Below, piece after piece: positions 50,701 to 61,515 of a DNA stretch of 64,000 nucleotides. This DNA comes from Heterocephalus glaber (lineage: Eukaryota; Chordata; Mammalia; Rodentia; Bathyergidae). Made by a program: the position numbers and the translations under genes. Location: the NCBI RefSeq assembly GCF_000247695.1, contig NW_004624776.1, forward strand, positions 9,341,114 to 9,405,113, in the 5' to 3' direction. The notes below the pieces were generated by a model. That model saw only the letters and a list, made by a program, of their open reading frames with translations, made no database searches and had not been told where the DNA came from. The first letter of the stretch is position 1; each line of letters begins with the position of its first letter.

Positions 50701-51500
50701 ATGAACTAGCACAAACAATCAACAAGTGGGATCTCTTCTTACTAAAAAGCTTCTGCACAGCAAGAGAAAGCACTAGCAGTGTGAAGAGACAACCCACAAT
50801 GTAGGAAAAAAATTTCACCAGCGGTCCCTCAGACAAACGTATAGTATATAGAATCTATAAAGAATTTAAAAAGATCAGACCTCCCAAATTTAAAGACCCA
50901 ATCCAAAAATGGACATCTGAAATGAACAGACATTTCTCACACAAAGAAATAGAAAAATAAACATATGAAAAAATGTTCAACATCACTGGTCATTTGAGAG
51001 ATGAAAATGAAAACAATGTTGAGATTCCACCCCACCCCAGAAAGAATGAGTGCTATCAAGAGATCAACCAATAACACATGCTGGCAGGGCTGTGGGGAAA
51101 GAGGAACCCTGCTCCACTGCTGGTGGGAGTGTGGACTGGTGCAACCACTGTGGAAATCAGTATGGAGATATCTCAAAGAACTAGGACTGGAAGTCCTATT
51201 TGGCCCCACTATTCCCCTGCTGTGTATCTTCCCCAAAGAATTAAAAGAATCATACCACAGTGATATATGTGCACCCATGTTCATAGCAGCACAGTTTGTA
51301 ATAGCTAAAACTGCCCAAATGCCCATCAACTGGAGACTAGATAAAGTAAATATGGTTTTTTTATAAAATGGAGTACTACTCAGTTATAAAATATGAGAAA
51401 TTAGAGACACTTATTGCTCAATGGATGTACATTGAGGTGATACTCCTATGCAAAATAAATAGGACACACGTATGTAAATACTGAATAGTTTCTCTCGTGT
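47707..51500 (+). pseudogene. L1 ORF2 (broken; FADD intact)
   Basis: The endonuclease N-terminus contains ITINVNGLNSPI and CCIQEVHL, the conserved L1 endonuclease blocks. RT parts follow, but 49037-49326 is Ns, so part of the RT N-terminal region is unseen. The catalytic FADD is intact at 49802-49813. The tail includes the Cys-rich NNTCWQGCGERGTLLHCWW block (about 51075-51130). Multiple stops, so no functional product. End approximate. Confidence 0.88.
49037..49326. other. Assembly gap (290 Ns)
   Basis: Run of N inside L1 ORF2. The true length may differ from 290, since gaps are often placeholder sizes. Confidence 1.
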
Positions 51501-51817
51501 GAGAAACAAAGTGTAAATTAGGACTAAAAGGTATAATAGATAATGTGAAATAGGAAGAAAAGGGGCAAAGGGGAAGGGGAAGTGGAGGGGTGTAGAGGAA
51601 AGGAAAGAAGAGAATGGAATTAATATGAGAAAATGAAAAAAAGGAAACAAAGTCTTTATAAATAGGGAGGGATGGAGGGGTTGAAGGGGGGGCAAGGGAC
51701 AGCGGAAAAATAAGAACCAAGACAGTATGTAAAGCTGTAAATTTCCAATAATGATTATATTGTATACCTAAAATGTACCAATAAAAGGATATACAGTTTA
51801 AAAAAAAGATGATTCAG

Positions 51818-52429
51818 AATTATTACATGTGTTTGTACCCCCCCAAAAACCAAAAGTGACAGGGGAGAAAATAACATTGCCACTTCAGAAGGCTTATACC
51901 AGAATTAATGAGCACATGTTTATATTTTGCTACATTTCTAACGTCATAATCATTCAGATTTTGCTTGTTTAAACTGTTCCAATAAAGTTTATTTGCTCTT
52001 CAAAATATGCTAATAATTTCATTGTCTATATTTCAAAGTTTGGTAGAATTTGTCCTGCTTTTTAAAAATCGCCAGAGGAAAGTTTACACAGGAAGTCAAA
52101 CTCAAAAATAACAATTTTTTAATATACAGAATTTATAACAAAATTATAGGTAAGTTGAGAAAAGTTAGGTAAGTCCCAACTTTTTTATCTGATTAAATTT
52201 CTCTATTTAAAAAGTATTATCATCCATTTGTTAAAAACATCTGACAATTCAATTTTCCTATCCAACTAGTATTGGAGTTCTTTTCTTGCACTGGTTCATA
52301 TATACACATTATTCTGAAAAGCAATGATGGGTACATTTATTTCAAGTACATTTACCATACACCCAAATTATATCCTGCCATACTCTACAATGTATAGATT
52401 ATCTCATACCAGACTAAAAATTGACCCAA
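51818..52429. other. Unassigned intronic sequence
   Basis: AT-rich; no recognised features. Confidence 0.5.
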
Positions 52430-53440
52430 AATAAATCATAGGCCTACATGTAAATATAACTGCAAAAGTTCTATGAAATACAGAAAGCAATATGAAACTC
52501 TGGGTTGGTAAATTACTTCGATAAGAAAAAATAATTAACCACAACTAAAAAATCATTATAAACTGTACTTTATCAAAATAAAATGTCTGCTCTTTGAAAA
52601 TCACTGCTAAGAAATGAAAAGTCAAGAAAAACATTGGATGGATACATTTTCAAAAGATATATCTAAATGAAAACTTGTGTCTATATGTTTATAAAGAGTG
52701 CCTATGCGTGAATACAAAAAACACGACATTTTTAAGTAGTCAAAGGCTATGACAATATATTTCTCCAAAGAAGACATATAAACACAAATAAATTCATAAA
52801 AAGATATTTAATGTCATTAGTAATTAGAGAAATGCAACTTCAAACTATAATGATTGATCACTAAAATGGCTATTATAAAAGACTAACAATATCAGATACT
52901 AGTGAGGATATGAAGGAACTGGAACTCTCATAGATCAATCATAGGAATCTGAGACAGGAAAACCACTTTGGAGAATAGCTTTGCAGCTTAATATAAAATT
53001 AAACAAACAGTATATAGTCCAGCAATTCCATTCCTTTGTATTTGTCCAAAGGAAATGAAACTATATGTCCACAAAAAAGACCTGTATACAAACATAGTAT
53101 CTTCCTTTGTACCATAGTACTTACCTTTGTGTGTATGTGATATGTGTGTGTTCATAGAATATTCATCAATAAAAGCAATGATCTACAAATGCATGTATAG
53201 ACATTATATAAAAAATAGTATGCTCCATATGATTCCATTTATATGACAGTCAAGAAAACATATAGTGATTGTATTCAGGATGATCAGTAAGGATGATCAG
53301 TATTTGCCTGAAATTGGTAATTATTTTCAATTATGCAAAGCGTCTGTGTCATTAGTGTGGGTACAAGGCATATTTATTTGTCTAGGTTTTGCCTTGACTA
53401 GCAAACCTCCCAATATTATATCCTACCTATTTGCTCCAGG
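52430..53440 (+). mobile_element. Old L1M-type fragment (ORF2 end)
   Basis: Ordered ORF2 C-terminal blocks: gaagacatataaacacaaat, agagaaatgcaacttcaaac, ccagcaattccattcctttg, gattccatttatatgacagt. Same kind as 24830-25720 but a different stretch; no intact frame. Confidence 0.75.
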
Positions 53441-54061
53441 GGAAGAGTGAGATGGGCCATCTATTTACAGCTGAAAGGCAGTGTTCTATCATCCTGATTA
53501 ATAACATGACTAATAACTCCATTTTAGTACTACTTCTATGAATAACTAGATTTCTGATCTTTAAAAGTTATATATTAATCCTGAGCTTCATCCTTTAAAA
53601 AATGTCCTTATCTGTGGGACAGAAAGCAACAAAGGGAACTCTCATACAGTCATTTTCATATTACACCAAACATTGTTTTATACAATAGTCTGCCAATTTA
53701 AAATTAATTGCCATCTTTATAATTATACTTAGATTGTGAAGTATTATTCTGTATACAAGCTTATCCTTAAAACAAGTCATTACTTTTCACAAAGGAATGT
53801 CACAGTAACTCATCTCCCTCAGCCTTAAAATAAGTATCTTTCACTGCTCAGCACAATAGCTTTCTCAACTTTCATTCTTCTTCAAAAATCTTGTAAGCAG
53901 TAAGCCATTCAGATGTTTTGTCCAATTTTCCATTTTGTTCAGGTTTATTTTCCTTACTTATTCATTATTCCTTTCCTTACTTTCCTTTTCCAGCTATTTT
54001 AATTTTCTAAAAGCTGAGCAAATAGACCTAGGAAAATGACTGAGGATAATATTTTGCATGT
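53441..54061. other. Unassigned intronic sequence
   Basis: AT-rich; no features recognised. Confidence 0.5.
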
Positions 54062-54265
54062 TCACAGTGATAAGACAGAAGTGTCAATTACCTGAAAAGT
54101 TAATCGATTTTTTTGTGGCCCACAACATATTTGAGTACAGCTGACAGTGGTGATGTATCTGTTTGGGTCACAGTCAATACAGAGGCAGCTTTCAAGAAAA
54201 ATCTGCACATTAGTTTGATCATCCCAAATTATAAGTATTTTCCAGGAACACTGACCAAGTGTCAT
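54062..54265 (-). other. Open frame with donor site on the MTUS1 strand (uncertain exon)
   Basis: The 67-codon minus-strand frame includes a Cys-containing stretch (SCLCIDCDPNRYITT). The run to 54092 is followed by CAG|GTAATT at 54091-54086, a near-consensus donor. The upstream acceptor side is purine-rich and poor. I do not recognise the product; it could be chance. Confidence 0.2.
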
Positions 54266-54928
54266 CTAGTCATATTTGCTATTTGCCTCTAATTATCCCC
54301 CAAGCTTGGACTGACTACAGTTGGTGTCAACTTCCTTCCATCTGGAAAATGAAGCATTGTCCCCATTACTCCATTTAAACTGGTCTTGTAAAGATAACAG
54401 TTTCCATGCTGCCAAATTCATAGACCCCTTCTCTGCTCTTAAACTACCCAGTACTCTCAGTGGGATTCAAAATTATTAACCTCTCTTTGTATTTTTCGGA
54501 TATTTTCTTCTTGTAGCTTCTAGACAGCTGTCTAGAAGACATCAGTCTTCTGATTTGCCCCCGTCTGCACTGCCTTCTCCTTTATAGTCTTCTTTGCTAG
54601 ATATCTAGGTGTCGAAATGGTGTAGGCGCCTATCCTGGGATGTTTCCTTTATCTAGCTGCATTCCCCCATTAGCATCTAGTGAACCCCAAAATTCAATCT
54701 CTAGTCCTGACTTCTCCTAGAATTATAGATCATATATGCAGCATGTGAAAACTCCATCAGAATTTTCCAAACAGAACTTTGTGTTTCCTCCAAGCCATGG
54801 TCTTTCCTTTTCCCCTAGTCAGCCTATTTTAATCAATGGCATCATCATCCTGTGGGACTGCATGATTCCAAAATCAATTATTCCCCTAGCCTCTATTGTA
54901 CTTGTAAATTAATGGTTAAAATGTGCTT
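54266..54928. other. Unassigned sequence with L2-like phrases
   Basis: C/T-rich text (ctgcactgccttctccttta, tcctagaattatagatc) resembles the start of an ancient LINE repeat. The L2-type fragments at 55367-55723 and 56155-56250 may be its continuation. A short inverted repeat tctagacagctgtctaga lies near 54519. Confidence 0.35.
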
Positions 54929-55366
54929 GTTAGTTCTGGGATAATAGAATCTGTAACGAAACAGAGTGCCTAAGTAAAATTGCTCAACCCCTTGTTTGTC
55001 CAGAGAACGAATGTTCCCAGGCCCACTACCTGTAGAACAATCCATCAATGTGTCTGCTGACCATCAGTACGTGACAGTCATGACCATTAGTGTGTATGTC
55101 TGCTGACCATCAGTACGTGACAGTCGACCACTAACCTTTGTTCCTTTTTTTCGTAAATCTACATGTTAACCTCCCCCTCAACCCCCTATAAAAGAGCCTC
55201 GGACTCTGAGCCAGTTGCCTCTCTTAGCTACTTTGCTTTGGGAGTGCCGTCTGGCCAGACTAATAAAGGTCTGTTTTATTTTCCAACTTGTCTGGTGTGT
55301 TCCTTCCCGGGTGTTCGTCGCTGCAGTCAGCTCCTCGGAGCATTTGGTAAGGCCCTCGGTCTTACA
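54929..55366 (+). mobile_element. Retroviral solo LTR, class I (gammaretrovirus/ERV1-like)
   Basis: It reads like U3-R-U5: TATA box tataaaag at 55187-55194, AATAAA at 55262-55267 followed by a GT-rich region, and a U5-like end (tcccgggtgttcgtcgctgc). Two 29-base direct repeats at 55051 and 55097 look like a U3 enhancer duplication. The 5' end was chosen as tgttag and the 3' end as ttaca by inverted-end logic, but no target-site duplication was found, so the edges are uncertain. No internal viral sequence follows. Confidence 0.7.
55051..55125 (+). repeat. 29-bp direct repeat in U3 (enhancer-like)
   Basis: tgtctgctgaccatcagtac continues identically for nine more bases in both copies, which begin at 55051 and 55097 (period 46). 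Confidence 0.9.
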
Positions 55367-55723
55367 ATCCATCTTGTTACTCAAGCTAAAATTCTAGAAG
55401 TTATAACTGGTTCTTCTCTTTCCCCATTACCCACCTTCACTATCCAATCTATTGGCTCTGCTTCCAAAATATATCTTAACACATCCAGATATTTCTATTT
55501 TATCAAGTGTTACTATCCATCTTTCACACAATTCTGAATGCTCCCAACTGGTCTCCGTGCTTCTACTCTTCTTCTATTCTACAAAGACTACCCATGATGA
55601 TCTTGATTAAAAAAACTCCAATCACATTTAAAATTTCAGAGGTCTCATCACATTTAATGCTTTACCTGGGCTTCAGACCCAATGCGATCCGTCCATCAAT
55701 CACTTCCCTACTTTCTCCCGACT
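55367..55723 (+). mobile_element. Possible L2 (ancient LINE) fragment
   Basis: The text gtctccgtgcttctactctt, gatgatcttgattaaaaaa and ccatcacttccctactttct is similar to the L2-like sequence further right (57720-58560). It is interrupted by the next LTR and appears to resume at 56155. Confidence 0.4.
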
Positions 55724-55729
55724 CTGTAC

Positions 55730-56110
55730 TGTTGAGGACCAGAGGAAAATTAAGGCCTAATTGGCCTCCTCTGTGAGCACCAAGGAGAAAGGCTACATTC
55801 AAGTGTGACCGCATATGAGGGAAAAGATAAGTCAGCTAAGGTTGAGTTGTTTACCAGAAAATGTACTAATGGATATCGGAAACCAGATAAATCTCATTTT
55901 GATTGCTTGTGCCTGTGTCTGCGTGAATGAAAGCAAGGTGTGTCAAGGGCCGAGGCTCTTTTGCCTAGCAGAGGCATGAAATCCCTGGCTCCCCACAGGG
56001 TAAGCTCACTCCGTGTCTCTTTGTCTTTCATCCTCATTGGCCCCGGGTCAGGAAGAATAAAGTAGCAGGTCTCAGTCCCAGAGCAAGGCTGGCCTAGAGA
56101 GCCGGGTACA
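55730..56110 (+). mobile_element. Solo LTR, class II (ERVK/IAP-like), with TSD
   Basis: It starts TGTTGAGGACC and ends GGGTACA, the expected TG...CA termini. Flanked by the 6-bp duplications ctgtac (55724-55729) and atgtac (56111-56116), which agree at five of six bases; 6 bp is the usual class II size. AATAAA at 56056-56061. No TATA box is obvious. Internal sequence absent, so it is a solo LTR from recombination. Confidence 0.72.
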
Positions 56111-56116
56111 ATGTAC

Positions 56117-56400
56117 CTCTCACTTCCTCTTACCTGTGTCTGGCTTTGTGCCTGTTCTTGATGATGCTAAGCTCATTCCTACTCAAGGGCCTTTGTGCAT
56201 GTTGTTTCCTCTGCCTAGAACACATGTAGACACAGGAAGATATCACCTTATAAGTTGAGTGAGAGTCCAAAAAAGAAACACATGGTAACGCTCAAAGATT
56301 TTTTTCAAGACGAGGCAGAAACTCCAGAGTTGCCCCATCTTTTCTCTGTGAACACAGGACATGGTTGAATGGAGTGGAAGGACTGGTAGTTGGTTAAACT
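56117..56400 (+). mobile_element. L2-like fragment resuming after the LTR
   Basis: ctactcaagggcctttgtgc and cctctgcctagaacacatg are typical of the conserved part of ancient LINE2-type repeats. They continue the sequence seen before the LTR at 55723. Confidence 0.45.
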
Positions 56401-57526
56401 ATGTCTGGAGGGCCTGGCTTTAGGAGAAAGGGAGTAGAAAAGATTCTGATGCCTGCCCAGGGTGAGTGTCAGGAGAAGAACAGGAGCATTCCTGGGAGAT
56501 CTCTGAGAATCAGAGATTAAGAAAGAAACTCCAGAAAAGTAGGCTATGAGAGATGAAGAGAAAAAATGGAAATAAGATTTTTACAGTGGTTAAGAATTGG
56601 TTCACTTTTGTAAGAAGCACATATAAGACTGGAGTTTCTGATTCTACTGCTGGCTGAAATGAGGTTATTTCAATGTCTATATTGAGGCCGGCTCATCTGG
56701 GCTCCAGAGGCTGCTTAAGGGAGAGATTCAGTCTCTGAACCTCACTTTGAATCATAACATAAAATTGAGGACGTTTCCATAAAAATTTGTCATTTGAGAC
56801 TATATAAGAGAAAGTGAGAGAAACACTGAAAGTGGTTTCCTAAAAGTCCAGGCCTCTGGTATGCAGATGAAGAGAGGGGTGGGTGTGTAGAAGTGGGGAC
56901 TGATTTTTCAATACATCTTCTCATGATGCAAACTCTTTCTCTGTAGCTTTTTGCATGAGGTTCATGGAGGAAGGTACCAGGCTTCGTTCCAAGCTGGCAG
57001 GCACTCGCTGTTCCCCAAGATGATCCTTATGACCTGAAGTTGTGTGTGTGAGGCACAGATTCCTCTTTCAACCTGTGTTTCTTTCTAGGCAAATGAAGTT
57101 GGCAGAAAAATAATAGGGCTGTTTGCATTTTAGAGACTCTTGACACTGAAACTTATAGCTCTGCCTTCCTCTACAGATTTGTGATATTTTTATGCAAGTG
57201 GTATATTCCTGAAACCTTGAGTATTGCAAGACAAGTCACAACTAAGTTTATTTTTAGAGATTTGAAGTTTTTCCACATTTGTGCATAAAAAAGTTTTGCA
57301 AGTGTTACATCATACTATTTCAAAAGCACAAAATTCAGGTTCACATCCAGTTTATAGCTTAATAATAAAGGTGCAGTGGTGTTGGAGAGCACTGGCATCC
57401 CAGCAAAGGAGAGCATCATGGCTTTAAATACTTCCTACCTGCTGGTGCCTAGCACTTTTATATCTCCATCCAGGTCTTGATTTCCAAACACTAGTCCCAG
57501 AGATCAAAGGCTTCATCCTATAGCAG
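56401..57526. other. Unassigned intronic sequence
   Basis: Mixed composition, no recognised repeat or gene. Confidence 0.5.
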
Positions 57527-57710
57527 CAGTGGTGAACCTTTCAGAGACAAATGCCAAACTGCAACCCCAAACCCACTTATCACAAAGTGCCAACACTGCA
57601 ATTAAACCTGAATACTGAGGTTTTAGTTTAAAAAAAGAAACTCATGCATTTGCATCTTTTGCCTTAAAAGAAAATCAAATAACACACATGCCATACATTC
57701 ACCACCACTG
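57527..57710 (+). mobile_element. hAT-type MITE with terminal inverted repeats
   Basis: It starts CAGTGGTGAACCTTT and ends ATTCACCACCACTG, imperfect inverted termini of hAT type. The eight bases outside are tatagcag (57519-57526) and tctcacag (57711-57718), a weak 5/8 match to a hAT target duplication. Internal text gccaaactgcaaccccaaac and aaacctgaatactgaggttt. Family name uncertain. Confidence 0.65.
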
Positions 57711-58590
57711 TCTCACAGATGGCCAGAGGCACTCCTGCCTCTCTACATGGCCCTCCATTCTTCTAGTGGACCAAGCCTAAAACTCTGTCATCCTCTTCTA
57801 TTACTCTTCTCTCCTAGCCCACGTCTAGTGTGAGGAACTCCTTTTTGCTCTACCTTCTCAGTCTTCCACCACTGCATGGTCCAGTACCCTGCCCTCTCAC
57901 CTGGATTCCCGAATTATCTCCTGACCTTGCTTTTGTGTTCTTATAATCTGTTCTCAACAAGGGAGTCAGAGAGATCCCACTTAAACAAAAGTTAGATCAT
58001 GCCACCATAGCTCCAAACCCTCCAATGGCTTTGTTTCTTACTTTTAATAAGAGTTAAAACCACATAGTGGCAGTAAAGGCCCATGCAACCCCCCACTCCC
58101 AAAACAAACTTCCTCTTACTCTCCTCCTCTGCCACTCTCTTCTCCACTCTGTGCCACTTCCTTGTCCTTTTTGCTACCTCAGGGCCTTTGCACTGGCTCT
58201 TCTCTTTGCCTGGAATGCAATACCGCAGAACTCCATGTGCCCCCACTTCCTTTCTGGATTAGTTTAAAGGTCACCTTCTCAGGAAAACCTTTCCCAACCA
58301 CTCAGTCCAAACTTGTAACCGCTCTCCTTCTTGTCCAACACCTCCTATTCCCCTTCTCCAATGTTTCATTTTCTTCAGTACTGTTTATTTCTCCCCCAAA
58401 ATGATGTATTTAGTTATTTTTTAAGAAAAAGTTTGCCTTACATTCTAAAATTTAAATTACACCAGGACAAAGATTTTTCTGTTTTTACTGCTTTGTCCCC
58501 ACTCCTGGAATAACAGTTCCTCCTGGTAACAGTCCCTCTGTCCCTCAGTCACCACTACTGAGTAATTAAACTGACTTGTACCAGCTCCGA
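57711..58590 (+). mobile_element. L2 (LINE2) fragment
   Basis: It contains the conserved L2 phrases agctccaaaccctccaatgg, ctacctcagggcctttgcac, tgcctggaatgcaatacc, aaaggtcaccttctcaggaa in the expected order. The open frames at 58067-58513 are fragments within it. Confidence 0.6.
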
Positions 58591-59640
58591 CAATAAAAAA
58601 CCCCATCAAATGTGTACATATCATGGGAACCATCAAGTAATCTGCTTACTAAAAAAGCAATCATTAAGACCATCAAGAATTACCCAAGTAAATGACAATT
58701 CACAAAGTAACATAATGGCAAACATGAAAGATATTTGTCCCCAGCAATAATAAAAGGAAAGTAATGATAGTAATGTTAATGCTCAATATAGGCAAAGAAA
58801 TGGCAAGAAAATAGCACACTCAAGAAACACTAGCACAAAAACAATCATTAGAAGTCCCCTAGAAAATTAGTTAGTCTGAAAAATATTATGCCTTTATCCA
58901 ATAATTAACTTCAAATAATTTATCCTATGGAAATATGAATAAAGATATAATTATATGCAAAAATGCAAACTGCCACATTATCTAAAGTAATGTAAAATAA
59001 GCAGAACCCAATTGGAAGTAAATGGAAAATGGGTAAATAAACTCTGATACTACTCCCCACAGCCACCTGTTTTTCCTGTTTTCTCTAAGAGGCTGTCCTG
59101 GAAGCACCTCTGTCGACCCATAAGACTCTTCTGGTAACAACTTCTCAAAGCACTGACTTCCATGCTTCCATAACATTTATTAGATTTACAATGATATGTT
59201 CATCTTTGTGCCTACATTATATTACCTATCCCATTGATTAGACTGTATACTGCAGAAAGGCAGCTGCTCAGTTTTATTCACAATAAAGTCCTAAATCCAC
59301 AACTTCCAGAGCATAAATATCTAAAATTTATTGAATAAATTTTTACATGAACAAAATAGAAAGAATATTATACTCTTTAAAATATTTCTTAAACACTCTG
59401 ATCACATAGGAAATTCGTACAATATGACATTTGTGAAAAAAACCAAAATTAGCATTTAGTGTCATTTCAATTATTGAAAAATGCATAAGAATACATTAGA
59501 AGAAGATATTCCACAGTATTAACACCAGCTGGATGTTAAAATTGCAAGTATAATTTGTTTCTTCTTCATATTTGCCTATATTCAGAATTTTATCATATTG
59601 GTCTACCTTTGCCATATTTGTCTATATTCAATTTTTTTTA
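58591..59640 (+). mobile_element. Old L1/HAL1-like sequence interrupted by an L2 3' end
   Basis: 58900-59040 (tcaaataatttatcctatgg, cagaacccaattggaagtaa) and 59400-59640 resemble old L1-type 3' text. Between them, 59041-59345 has an L2 3' end (gattagactgtatactgcag ... catttattgaataaattttt-like). Family names uncertain. Confidence 0.4.
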
Positions 59641-59896
59641 TAATGAATATGTATTATTTCTGTGATAAAATAATATATTAGTCTTCAAGGAAACCATGGG
59701 AATAGGGAAAGGAGGAAAGAGACAGCAGAAGTGCAGAGAACCTCAGGGATGACCGTGGCCACCACTGCACAACAGGAGCAGAGGGCCGGGAAAAGCAGCA
59801 GAGCCACTCTGCAAGCAAATGTGAGGTGCTCCAGATAGATGAACAGATGAAAAGCCAATAAGATCACTGTGACGCCCTGGGAATATCCCTCTGCCA
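59641..59896. other. Unassigned short intronic stretch
   Basis: No recognised feature. A 74-codon minus-strand frame (59685-59909) lacks splice context. Confidence 0.5.
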
Positions 59897-60126
59897 AACT
59901 ATAGCTCAAGGGCTGGTGATCCAGCCCCCACCTATTTTTGAAAACTAAGTTATACTGAAATGCACCTGTTCACTCACAGGCAGCCTACTGCTACTTTCAG
60001 ACTAAAATGGCCTTCAGGCTATAAATGTCAGCTTCAAGGATTTATGACATAGATAACTATGACCCATAAACTGTGAAGTAGTTACTATCTGGCCTTTGGC
60101 AGAAAAGGTCTTCTGAACCCTGATCT
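59897..60126 (-). mobile_element. Ancient hAT-type MER element, antisense
   Basis: Plus-strand order: caaactatagctcaagggct, tccagcccccacctattttt, ctatctggcctttggcagaa, gaaccctgatctacagag, which is the antisense text of a common mammalian non-autonomous hAT element (tgtaaagggccagatagtaa family). Some central decay. Confidence 0.65.
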
Positions 60127-60381
60127 ACAGAGTTTTTAGAGAGAGAAAAACCCTAAGAAGCCAGGAGGTGATAACAAAAGCCACCATTGTAAAGGTGACA
60201 TAGAGGATGATGTTGCAGACAGATGAGTTTTCTCAATATTTATATCTACAGACAGATGGAGGAACAAGAAAAGGCTTCTTTTAAGAGATGAGGTATTTAT
60301 GTTTTAGACAGTTACAACATTTTACATGATTAATACTTCAATGTGCAGCAAGAAAAAGGCAGCAATCATTGGACCCATTAC
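60127..60381. other. Intron immediately downstream of MTUS1 exon
   Basis: Begins, on the gene strand, with the donor GTAATG at 60381-60376; otherwise unassigned. Confidence 0.5.
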
Positions 60382-60622
60382 CTGAAGGATCAGAAGCGTA
60401 GAGACTTGTCGCTGTTGTGATGGGTGCTGGTGGATGGATGGTGCTTGCTGAAGACCGCTGACTTGCAATCAGAATCCTGCTCTTTGCAGATGGTAGTCTG
60501 GACATTGCACCCAATCCCAGCTGGGGCTTAAGGAGCATGGCTGATCGATAGAAAGTTGGAGGGACTTCATAATGTGTATAGGGAGGAGAACAAAATTCTT
60601 CTTTTCCAGAGTGGTCTGTCAC
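60382..60622 (-). CDS. MTUS1: MTUS1 internal coding exon (241 bp)
   Basis: The minus-strand reading begins [20 protein letters not shown] and continues to [19 protein letters not shown] and [11 protein letters not shown], matching my memory of the central part of the long MTUS1/ATIP3-type protein, a microtubule-associated protein. The acceptor is tttattatag just above 60622; the donor is CAG|GTAATG at 60381-60376. 241 bp leaves one base over, so the exon ends in phase 1, compatible with the acceptor of the downstream exon at 18538-18732. The intron between is 41.6 kb. The region is Ser/Pro-rich and predicted disordered. The longer open frame to 60338 runs into the intron. Confidence 0.88.
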
Positions 60623-60664
60623 CTATAATAAATGACCAGAAGCTCAATTAGGAACTTCACAGCA

Positions 60665-60840
60665 TAGTAGGAGACTAAACAGGGTCAGGAGATCCAAATT
60701 CAAACAACAGCCATTCTGTCTCCAATGAGTTCCTTGATCACAGATCACTTACTGTCTCTGGACCCAGTGTCCTCATCTCTAATTGAAACACAACTGGATG
60801 ATCTCTTAGGTCCCTTCCACTCCTAGCATGCTATATGAAC
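60665..60840 (-). mobile_element. MIR-like SINE, antisense
   Basis: The phrases gtcctcatctctaattgaa and atgatctcttaggtccctt match antisense MIR text of the form 'cctcatctgtaaaatgg ... ggatgatctctaaggtccctt'. Confidence 0.6.
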
Positions 60841-61433
60841 CTACATTTCCACTGGAGAAAAAAGAACTCTGTAAGATTTTCCTACTTTCATTATTGCAAA
60901 ATAATTGGAATTTGAGACAGTTGTAGTCTTTAAATACATAATGTCAATGAAGCAAAGAAATGATTTTGCAAACATTGATGAAATTATGAAAGTTTTATAT
61001 TTATGTGGAAAAAAGACACCATTTAGTGGATGAACTTTATCAATTTATATGGTCTTTACTATCATAGGCAATGTAGAAAAATAAAATATATTCTGTTATA
61101 TGGAAGAGACGACTACTTAGAGAAATTAGAGAGGTTTTAGGGCCTCTACTCTGTGTTTACATCATTAAAAACTGTCTTCCCTGGTAAGGTGATTCTCTAT
61201 GGAACATCTGGGTAAGTTTCATTGGAATAAAGTTCTAAGGAAGAGTCTTATGTGCTGCTGAATTCATAACATCTACAATAGTGTCTACACACAGCTGAAG
61301 TCAACGGAAATTTGTTAAACAAAGGAGTCCTAACTCCATTCTTTTCTCAATTTAATAATGTAACAATACTGTTACTTTCTGTTATGCTTAGGAGTTCAGA
61401 CTAAAATACAACTTTAGAGGTACCATTTAAAGT

Positions 61434-61515
61434 ACTGTTTCCTCAGGATTGCACTCAGGGCCTTGTGCATGCTGGGTAAGTGCTCTAGCACTAAGCTACA
61501 CCTCTGGCCTCTTGT
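61434..61515 (-). mobile_element. ID-type SINE, minus strand
   Basis: The reverse complement has gaggtgtagcttagtgctag and gcacaaggccctgagtgc, the ID A and B box order. It is the only ID element on the minus strand and is short and diverged; no duplication resolved. Confidence 0.75.

Larger units (their letters stand above)
46234..51805 (+). mobile_element. Full-structure LINE-1 with 40-bp repeat array in the 5' UTR
   Basis: A 12-bp duplication aagatgattcag (46222-46233 and 51806-51817) bounds it. Order: array of eight 40-bp units, ORF1 from 46624, ORF2 from about 47707 (broken, with a 290-base N gap inside), purine-rich 3' UTR, A-tail. It is one of the two best-preserved L1 copies here but still broken by stops. 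Antisense to MTUS1. Confidence 0.95.

Noticed and set aside
58067..58513. Overlapping open frames of 60-84 codons
   Set aside because: They fall in an L2-type repeat and share no domain or splice context.
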